From: Strongylocentrotus purpuratus
Lineage: Eukaryota; Echinodermata; Echinoidea; Camarodonta; Strongylocentrotidae
DNA: 64,000 nt
Direction: 5' to 3'
Assembly (NCBI RefSeq): GCF_000002235.5
Contig: NW_022145596.1
Coordinates: 28,123,867 to 28,187,866, forward strand
Shown one piece after another: positions 52,997 through 63,600 of the stretch. The position numbers and the translations under genes were made by a program. The notes below the pieces were generated by a model. That model was not told the DNA's origin and searched no databases. It was given only the letters and a program-made list of their open reading frames with translations. The stretch's first letter is position 1, and each line of letters opens with the position of its first letter.

Positions 52997-53240
52997 GCAG
53001 AAAAGAATAGAGAGGGAGAGAGAGGAGAAAGAGAGGGGGGGGGGGGGGGGTAATACAGGGGACTTTTATAGACAGATGGCCTTTCTAGACAGGTTCTATC
53101 TCACACATTTCTTCCCATCAGGAAGAAAACATGGTTGACCACTGTAGTAGACAGGTGGTCTTTAGACAGAGATACTTCAGCACACATTTCTTCATTTAGG
53201 AAGACAATTTAAGTGACCACTGTAGACAGGTTTGACTGGT
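52870..53240. repeat. GTGGTCTTTCTAGACAGGT repeat family
   Basis: Imperfect direct repeats of GTGGTCTTT(C/A)TAGACAGG with ACACATTTCTTC between, in the SREBF 3' region. A GA and G run lies at 52966-53050. The same words recur at 59895-60060 in a WDR19 intron. Confidence 0.6.
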
Positions 53241-53304
53241 TACTTTGTACATATATTTCTTCCGGTAGGGGTGGTGCGCTATCGTACAAAAATTATCTCT
53301 CAGC

Positions 53305-53480
53305 AATGATTGATGTAGATATTTATTGATCAAGTAAAGTTAATCCGTTTCAATTTTTTTGGAGGGGTCAGATGTTTCTCTAAATCCTCAAAAATGATTG
53401 ATGTACATATTTATTGATAAAGTAGATTTAATCTGTTTCAATTTTTGGGGAGGGGTCAAATGTTCCTCTAAATCGTCACC
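53305..53480 (+). repeat. 88-bp imperfect tandem duplication
   Basis: Units 53305-53392 and 53393-53480 share AATGATTGATGTA, ATATTTATTGAT, TTTCAATTTTT, GGAGGGGTCA and CTCTAAATC, with about 10 differences. Confidence 0.8.
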
Positions 53481-54534
53481 TAATGGTTTGAATGATCATG
53501 AGATTAATTACATGGGGAGGAGATTGCAAGGCAACCCTAAATGTGAGATCATGAGACATTCAAAGATAAATGGTTTAATCTGGAATGACGAGCATGCTTT
53601 TAATATGCTTTGATTGGAAATAAAGCATAATTTGACCAAAAAATGGATACATGAAGTTCGTAGAGTGATTTATTTTGTGACATTCAACGTCAAGTGATTT
53701 CCTGGAGTTGTTATGGTATTCATTAGTCAGTATGTTTATCCACCAAAATATGAAATGTGACATTTTCATTAAGAAAGCCTAATGTACAATATTTAATTGT
53801 AAATAGTAGATTTTATTTCTTTAAGTCTAATTTGACTTATATACTCATCTGAAATTTAAAAATGTTCACAAGTTACGGTTTGACTGATAACATTATTTTT
53901 TCTTCTTTTTGGAAGAGCATCAAGAAGTTCATTTGCCTTAAACAATGTGCATTTCTTGTGGCTAAATTGAAATGTTTATGTAAGCAATTAGACATGACAG
54001 AAAGAGAAGAAGTGTATTTTCACTTTAAAAGAAAATGAATCTTGCCAATGAAAAGTGATGCAAGATTCTGGGTAGGAGAATGTAAATAGATACATATTCA
54101 GGAGCAAGGAAGATAACCTTATAATAAATAGTAGGCCCATGTACACCGTGGTGTGGGGGGTCACATTCTACCGTTGTCGCAATGTTACAATTGAAGTTGC
54201 TTCACAGTTACATTCTTTTCAGCTGTATATTCATAAAGCATTCATGTTCATGGTCCAGAATGAGATTCAGATAAACCACATAGGAGAAGGTGTCCTTCAT
54301 ATAGGAGTTCATATTTTGTCATTGCTGTGTAAAAAGTGATTTGTATTATTTAATCAAGTTCTATTTGGGTGAATGTCTCCCATAACTATGATTTTCTTCT
54401 TATGAATAAAATAATCTGTAAAAAGATGAAAATCAATAAACGTCTCTCTTTCATGTCTTTACAATTTCCAGATTTTTCTAGGGGAAGTTAATCCCGCACT
54501 TCTATTCTCTCATCGATGTCCATTTCTCATAACC

Positions 54535-54538
<4 letters not shown>

Positions 54539-54589
<51 letters not shown>
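54539..54589. repeat. CT microsatellite
   Basis: (CT)25, uninterrupted. Confidence 0.97.
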
Positions 54590-54592
<3 letters not shown>

Positions 54593-57355
54593 CTCGAATC
54601 AGTGTATTTTCTTATTTCCCTTTTACTGTCAAATACTTTTCTTTCTTCTATCTTCATCTTGCACTATTTTCCCCCACATCTCTTCATTTTTCTCAAGTTT
54701 AAGGCAGCAAGTAAAATTACATGTGAATCAAACCTCAACTCAGCTTAGTTTTACAGACAAAAATTTGATTTATTTTCACAATCAGCAAGAATTTGTGAAG
54801 TGAAAGACTTCAAGAATCTCGGTCAATAATGATTTTTTTTTTTGCTAGTAATTTCTGTATCTTTGAATTTCATTTAGAAGGCTTGTTAGATAATAATTCC
54901 ATCAACATAATATCTACATGTAACACTGCAATAGCATTTACAATACATTTTCTTTTTTTACAACTATACACTTGAAAAATAATACAAAACTTGTCGCTAC
55001 AATAAAGCTCAATAACTTAAGTACATTCAGTAGTACTTTGTTGAACAGTTAATAACTGCGAAAATCACCAATATCTCATTCAAAACGAAGATCCTTGAAA
55101 GAAAAATAACATTGATCCAGACATTGCTATCAAAGTGACTAAAATGCTCAACGTTGAGAAAAGCTGTGTATAAATAGAGATCTATATTTCATCAAATAAA
55201 GGACGGTTGCATACACATTTATGTCACATCAATGGAAAATAAATAGCTTTTGCTTTCGGGCTTTTGACATGTAGTTATTGAAACAAATAAGAGCAATGCT
55301 CACATATAACAGAAGTTAATTGGCTACATAACATCTGTAGCAAAACGCACATAATAGGCTCAGATATCTCTCCTGAGTGGAGAGAGGCAATACCAATGAA
55401 TGCCCCACCACATAATATTGTTGTGATGACTTTGGTGTAGAGGGGCAACAATTGAATCAAACATTGGTGTTATATCTGTGTAAGTGGCAGGTGAATCAGC
55501 TATATCTTGAGTAAAACCAATTAATATTAATTAGAATAATAATCCTGTTTCTTCTTTTATACAACATACCACCAATAAGCCCTTGTGACTTCTCATATAT
55601 TTCACTGTGAATACAAAATGAGTGTAACATGAATACAAGATGTGCACTTCAAAGTTCAGCTGCTAACATTACTTTGGAAATACATGTGTTTGTACATTCT
55701 TTACACAAGTTACTATTCATTTAAAAAATAACACAGATAAAATTACTTGTACCTAAGAAAGCAAAAGTTTGGTCAAACATGTTTACCTAAAATGAAATCC
55801 GTCGTGGGTATTTACTATTTGAGTACATGTACATGACTAAAAAACTTAAGGTAGGGTATTTTACTGACACGACTTCAGATTTACATATACTTCCATTATC
55901 TGTTAACAATGTCCATATGCATTGACAGTCATGTCCCACAATGCATCACCAACTGATTACATATGAATGGTAATACCTGGGTACATGTATGCCTTCATAG
56001 AAAGATGGCGCAATTGAAAATATAAGACGGGAGTGGTAGCAATGTTGATAAAATACCCTGCCTTTTAGTGAGCAAGTACCTCCAACACATGTAATGATGC
56101 AAATATATAACAAGAATTAAGGGAGAAAAAAGATGATCCAAAGTGATATTATTTGCTTTGCAGTTGCAACTTCTTGATGAACCCAAGATATCAAAATATA
56201 AGACCATAGATGACCTTTAATATCATAATTGCATTATGTATCACCTTTACATCAGAAATATGAAAGCCACAATTACTAATGTTAAAGAGTTGCTGAATAT
56301 CATCACATGTATTCCATACCAAAATTAAATAAATTACGTTTCAGCAACTGCATTTAAGTAAATGAATGAGATGAGCTAGTGTCATAAAGTTTGGAATATC
56401 TGGAAAGGAGGATGAAATCAGGTTTATTGAGTCACAAATATCTCAAAGCTAATATTTAGACGTCTGCTCATAACTGCAAATCTTTGAGTACCTCTATCAC
56501 AGTTGTGGACTGGAGTGGTTATTATCTGTATCTGATATAGCTGCATGTCCAATTTCTACCTTAGATGCAGTGAAAACTATTTTCCAAACAAGCTTTGTTT
56601 TGATACACAAACTCAGGAGCTAAAGTCTGTCATGTACAATATTTTCAAAGTTCAAACCTGTCAATGTTTTACATCCACACATTGCGAATGATCGGGGGTA
56701 CACCCAGAACTGGACAAGGGGCTCAGAGAAGCAAGCAAGCCAACCCACAGCTTCAGATAAGCCTTTCATAGCCATGTGCACCCCAGACAACAGGTACCGT
56801 TTACAAAAATGCAGTATTAAAAAGTTTGTGCATTTAGTCAAGGTTTGCCATTCTCAGAACCAACTTTCTTTCGTTATTTTCTCCTGTCCACTTAAGTGGG
56901 TATCATCGATATGTATTCTCCTCTCCTAGGTCTATTCAAGAACAGGAGGGAGAGGGGGAGGGGGAGGGAGGGATCTACTTTATATTAACCCCATTGCAGC
57001 CACGCAAGGCTGTATCATTCTGTATTTGCTATCTAGTTTGGGGAGAACACTCATGTTGGAATCAATAAAGCATTGCATGCTCATCATAAGTCACTGTTCT
57101 TTCATAAAATCTGGACATATCCATACCCCAACCTTCCACAGTCAAACTAAGAATCTCTCAAGGTAACATTAAGAATACAATGCATTTTGTATGCTTTCAC
57201 ACAGTTCTCAGACAATAAGAGGAATCTAGGATTCATAACAGGAGTTTGAAGGCCCCGAAATGAAAAACCATTCCTCCGAAACAGGAATGGTTGGCAGCTA
57301 TATCCACATTCACTTTTCTGTCACTTTGAGAAATCTCTTTAATGGAGGTTTTTCA

Positions 57356-57558
57356 TTAAAGCCCCACTGCACTAGTTTGGCCAGGAGGGATTAGACCTCC
57401 CTGCATGGTCACTGACAGATTTATCTCATCAAATCAGCTCTCAATTAACATTTTTTTAAAGAGGATCATGAGGGACCAATGGTCACCGATTAGGCATTGT
57501 GTGCTATATAGAGGACGCAAGTAGATACAGGTTTATAAGTGGTGCAGTGGGGCTTTAA
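57356..57558 (+). mobile_element. MITE family B copy 2, TTAA-flanked
   Basis: 203 bp with ends TTAAAGCCCCACTGCAC and, inverted, the same word at the right. TTAA at both ends. The second copy, inverted, is at 51440-51633. Confidence 0.85.
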
Positions 57559-57697
57559 CAAAATTAAAATTAATACAAACTATCCACTACATGAATAGGT
57601 ATGAGATACTGCAGTGTTGAGTATGTATGGGAGATGCTAGCTCTCAACCATGTGAGATAGTTGGTCTCTTCTTGTGATCCGACTAGCTAGGTTCACT

Positions 57698-60600
57698 TCA
57701 TTCCTCTCCCTGAGCCTGAAGATACGACGAGGGATCACTAATCTTGGTTACCTGACCCGCTTTGATGTTCTCTGAACACATCGGACATGTGTCTTCTGAT
57801 TCCAAGAAGCTGTGAATAAAGGAACAGGTTTAGAGGTCAATCTGTGGAGTACCTCAACTAGGAGGTCCTGGATTCAAAACAAAGTTCATGTGCTAGTCTC
57901 TTTATTTAGGCATTAATTTTCTGTTATCAAGTCCTTCAGATAGGGGTCAATTGGTTGGTCATCTACAAATACATACTTGCTGTCTGAGCAGACATTTCAA
58001 ATAAATCACAAATAATTCAAAGGAGGCATGTGATCCCAAATCAGCTTTATATCTTCAGATTTCTCCCTTCATCAAATTTTTAAATCCTTACCACTTTCCT
58101 GAAGCTAACAAAATCGCTTCACTAATGTTGCTATGTGGACAAGGGTTACCATTACTATCTCAATTTCATACAAAGTCAATGGGGTGACAATTACTCACAG
58201 GTGTCTCTCATGTTAACTCAAAACAGAGAAATTTCAGAATCAGAATTTGATAATCGAGTGCAATATATGTATGTGGATGAAATGATAAACGTAAAGACCA
58301 GTATTGGAAATGCCCCAATTTCAAAAAATGAAATGGAAGCTCTTTATTACCAATCATGTGAAAGAATATGTTTCGAGTAATACATGATGATAACAATTTT
58401 GCCGGGAAACCGCCTACTAATTGATATATTTGGTAAATTAGTTTATCTATTGGACTGTTAGAGATAAACGCACGTGTCGCACACGTGTGCGTAGTCCCAT
58501 ACATCTTTCTTTGTACAGTGCTTTTAACTTTACGAAGACTGGGCCAAATTTCTTATCATTTTGATGATTCCAGAACCTTGCAGTACACACAAATACTTAT
58601 ATGCTAGATGATTAACTTTTTCTGATCCATTCCACAACGTTTCTTTCACAATGCAATCGCATGACCAGAACTGGTCTTTATCTTGAATGAAATCATATTA
58701 CATTTCGAATCAATGACACTAGATTAAAAATCATCTTGGTGAAAATCCTACATTTCCATGAGCATGTTTAACTGTTATCATGGTAGCTATGAAACAAACA
58801 TTTGACATACCTTGTAAGCTCTGAATACAAGGCTGGGAAATCACACTTAGGACAGACTGCCCAATCCTGACGTACCATGTGACGGCCCTGGAGAAAATAT
58901 GGAAGACAAAATATCAAATGAAAATATGCAAACGGTAAAGACTGGATTCAAACATTACACATGGTTGATACATAAAAGGTGTATTGAGTTTATCTGGATT
59001 AAAAGGCAAGTATAGTTTTATTTTAACTTGAGTGACAATTTGATAAGGTAAGTAGGCTCAGTCTGTAAAGCGTCTGCCTGTCAAACTTAAGATCGTGGCC
59101 TCGAATCCGACCCAGATGGATGACTTAAGCCCGAGTTGTGTGTTAATGTGCCCCTCCTATCCCTTTTTTAATATACGCAGACTATGTTAAGTGGAAAACA
59201 TAGTCTGCGTATATTAAAAAAGGGATAGGGCTTGGATAGGGCGTTAAATGGAGGCCCTGTGTAGAGGAGAGTCACCACCTTTGCATATTAAGAACCCACT
59301 GCACTATTGTATATTATTATTATTATTATTTATTTGACCAATCGGAAAACATACAGAGAGTATAACAATCAGATAACACATAAAAATTTCATAATACATG
59401 CAAACATTTTAGGAAAGTGGAGAGGAGAGAGAGAAGGATACAATCTGCTGGTCAGGGGTGACAAAAGCAATTGAAACTGCTATTACTCGAAAGCATGTCA
59501 CCCCCCTGATATCCTACCATGTATCCATTTAACACCTTGCTAAGAGTAGGGGGAAACCCCAGTGTAGTGTTTCACCTGCACCCCCCCCCCCCCATCATTT
59601 ATACCGGGAGATGAGACCATCAGTCATCAGTCAAAGCAAGCTAGTCATGATATGTGCACAGTAGAAGTCTTACTGTAATAATGCAGTATGGGGTGGTGTT
59701 TTTACAGTCTGGGCAGGACAGCTCCGTCTCCTCCAGCTCGTATTTACAGTTAGGACAAGGTTTAGTCGGCTCGTCCTCCTCCGTCTTATCAGGTTTCCTG
59801 TAAGAGATGAATAGAATAGAAATAATGATGATGATTTTCTGCTTTCCTTCCACCAAGTCTCAAGTAACTGATCCAAGTGCTTTGCAGTAAAGTGAAACCT
59901 GTCTATAAAGAGCATCCAAGTGAGACAAGAAAAGTGGTCTTCATAGGCAGGTGGTCTTTATGTACAAGTTCCTTTAGTACATGTTTCAATGAGAAACCCC
60001 TTTCAAGGGAAACAAAAAATGTGGTCTTTGTAGACAGGTGGTCTTTCTATACAGGCAGTCATCTTTGTGGTTTGAGAATTTTTTCAGGATTTTTTGCATG
60101 TCAGAGGGTTAGTACAGTAAAAAGAATATAGTAAGTAACATTATATACAAAAATTAAGCAATTTTTTTTCATCAACCTTCAACAATGTTACCAAGTCACT
60201 TTAAAGCAGGTTTCGACTATATATCATTACCCTTGTCACAGGATCCAGTTATGATTCTACACTTTGCTATGCACACTCTACAATCCACTAGGGGACATTC
60301 CAGCCAGTCACTATTTTATGGGCTGATACATCCTCTTTCATGCATACCATATCACATCCTACCCTGTATCCATGGTACATAGTGACTAGCTGGGATGTTC
60401 CCTAGTGGACTGAAGAGTGTGCATAGCAAGGTGCAGAATCATAACTGAATCCAGAGAAAACCGATGATGATGGCATAACCTAGCTTAAAGACATACGTTT
60501 AATTTAATCTATCATCACTATTTTTCAATCAAATAGATGCCTTTTCAACACTATAAATCTGCCTGGTCATGATGTAATAAGCCTTGATGGAAATCATAGC

Positions 60601-63600
60601 CCTGGGAGGTGTTTCATAAAGTTACGCATAACCTTACGTTTTAACAAAGTGTGACTATATTTCCAATAACCTCAATTAAATTATGGCAAAAAATATACTT
60701 TGCATTAAAAATTGTTTGTTATAATAAGAATGTTACTCTACATCTGCACAGTTCAATGTTAGTTGATGCAGTTAAAAATGATTGAGCATCCCATTTGGCT
60801 TTTCATATTTAAGTCGTTCGTAAAGTCATGCGTAAGTGTACGAACAGCTTTGTGAAACACCCCCCTGGTCTGATTAATAGGGTCAGGTGAAAACATTCTG
60901 TATTTGATTCACATATACTTGGGGGAGGGAGGGCTGACTTCTATTTTATTCATTTACTTGAATTATAATAATGAAAATGCTGGCTTCAATATATAAAAGA
61001 CATGTCCGTCATGCCGTGAATACCACATATAGAAATGAAGCAAACCTTTTTGAATTGGCATTCAAAAACTCACCTGACTATGGCCTCAATCTTCTTCTTA
61101 TACTTGAGATCGATCGAGTTCCTATACTCTGGTCTCATGAGCATGGCAGCATAGCTGAAGGACGAGTTCTTTAGACCTGACCGATGGCACTCGATGACAG
61201 TCGATGTCAAGATAGGTACAACATCTAAACATTGAGAAGAAGAGAGACAAAGAGAGAGATAGAGATCAGTTCTTTCATGAATCAGAAATTCCAGTTGTTC
61301 ATCGGAATCTATTAGCACAATAATAATAACAATATGAAAAATTTATATAGCGCTTGTGAAATTAAATTTTCAAAGCAATGTACACAAATCAAGAATACTA
61401 CAAGAAAAACCAATATTACAAATGGAATTAACATCACATAAATTACCAAGAAAATAAAATATTACTAACATAACTGAACAGATTAACATTACTTAAATTA
61501 CCAAGAAAACATTACTAAATAAATTAACACAACATGTAAATTTCTGGGAAATTTAACATACTAATGATAGCAACAATTTAACAAAAGACATAATGTAGGC
61601 ATCATTGTAATACAAATTCACACTTATTTTGTTATAGTTATTGGGGTTGATTTTGGAATAGCTCATCATATACTATAGCTCATCATTACTAATTATAATG
61701 ATTACTACCATAACTGTTTTTTGTCCCTTCAATATAGGACCTTTCCTGAAGTTAATTGATCAAACCACTGGACTCCTGTATACCCATTTATCCAACAACA
61801 CAGTTTACCTTTGGGAAATACATGTCTACACAATACGTGTAGTATACAACTACTTCCATGGTGATAGCAGTAAATTTGGACAATTATTTGGGCTGTCTAC
61901 AAGTTGCAATGAAAAGCAAGAAATACTTACGAGCTGGGAATTTGCTGATGTTGTTAGCCACCCTGATGAGCATCCGAGCGCCTTTCTTATGATCACCTTT
62001 CTTCACATGAATCTGTAAACATACAAATGAAGACAAATGTTAAATATCAGTGGAAACGGGAGGACGCAACTGACCTGTGAAGTTAGTTCTTTTCAGATAT
62101 GTCATACAAAACTTACATGTTGATTGACTTTATTGAGTATGCTTTTTGATAGACAAAAGTCTTTATATTCAAGAACATTCTCCAATAACTTCCTTGTGCT
62201 TAAATTCAGCGGGTGGTCTCGTCCGATCTGAGGTCGAGATTGGTGAAGAAAAAAAACCCGAAGGTGTTAACATGGCATACCATGTTTATTGCTTCTTTAT
62301 TGCTTGCATACCATGTTAACATGGCATACAGCGGTGTTCTTTCTTGATTTTTTTGCTTGCAGCGAGGAGCCATTGCGGTCCTTCAACTCGGTGATTGCTG
62401 TAGCAACCATCTCGGCAGCTTGGTAGCGATATACTTCTTTATTGCTTGCAGCGAGGAGCCATTGCGGTCCTTCAACTCGGTGATTCATAATATATGAGAT
62501 GAATTAATGATTTTAATTAAGTCTATCTGAGCAGATTTGGCTTGAAATCGCTTCCCCTGAATCTTAAAGCACAGTGATCTTTTAGTATTATTTTGTTCAT
62601 ATGAGACTTGAGGTACTTTGACTCGGATGCACAGCTAAATGAGGTAACTTATCTTTCTATCTCTCTACCTATTTGCCACATATGCTGCCAATTCTTGCCA
62701 AGGACAGGTTGCTTGCCCCACACTCAAAACGTCAATATGACACCTTTCAAGGAATGTCCTCAAGAAGCTGATAGACCTTGAAGAGGCGTGATAGCTCAGT
62801 CGGTAGAGCAATGGTCTCGTAATCCGGTGACCCGGGTTCGAAACCAAGTCAATGCGCTAGTGCCCTTTGGTAAGGCATTAATCCTCACTACCAGGTCCCT
62901 CGGAGAGGACCTAAAGCCGTCAGCCGTCTGGTTGCTTACTTACAAGCATTTATGCTTTCTTAGCAGTCAGGTAAAATAACCACCATTCATTCATACCTAG
63001 CATCGCCTCTTACCTTGACCAGGATATAGCTATGTAGAATCATGAGGTTATTAGCCATCTCGGTAGGGATCTTTATCTTCTGCGCTCTCAGCTCTGTGTA
63101 CATACTGAACAAGACATCATGGGCATTCCTGTAGTTACCTGCAAAGACAAATGACAACAACGTTAACTGCTTGTGCACACAATGGCAGAGCAAGAAGAAA
63201 AGACAGATTATGTTAGGTCACTGAACAAGCTTTCATTTTTGTTGAAATAAAGCGAGTAGCATGTGTCATCGGGGCAACTGGCACATCACCTGGGACCTGT
63301 TTCACAAAGCCTTTTTTAAATGATAAATGACAAAAATCAATGACAAATCTGTTGATAACCAATAAGAAGCAAGGATTTCAGTAGCTTATAACAACAACTT
63401 TCATTTGATTTGTCACTGATGAAAAGTTTTGTGAAACGCCCCCCCCCCCCACCCCTGTACTAATACCATGATAATATGCTTACCAGCAATCTGTTCCTCC
63501 CTAGCGATGATGGTAGCTGTCCTAGCAGCCTCTCTGTATTGCTTGAGAGCCATGTACAATCTAAAGAGATACTAATACCATGATAACATGCTTACCAGCA

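Larger units (their letters stand above)
52838..57697. other. Convergent SREBF/WDR19 3' region
   Basis: 4.9 kb holding both 3' UTRs. AATAAA at 53619 is a plausible SREBF poly(A) signal; TTTATT at 56423 is a candidate minus-strand signal for WDR19. Repeats: a GTGGTCTTT-TAGACAGGT family (52870-53240), an 88-bp tandem duplication (53305-53480), CT (54539-54589) and a MITE (57356-57558). No additional gene was recognised. Confidence 0.45.

Noticed and set aside
62786-62860. Possible tRNA-Thr gene
   Set aside because: D arm, anticodon loop and B box are present, but the acceptor stem does not pair and a SINE body shared with 33771 follows.
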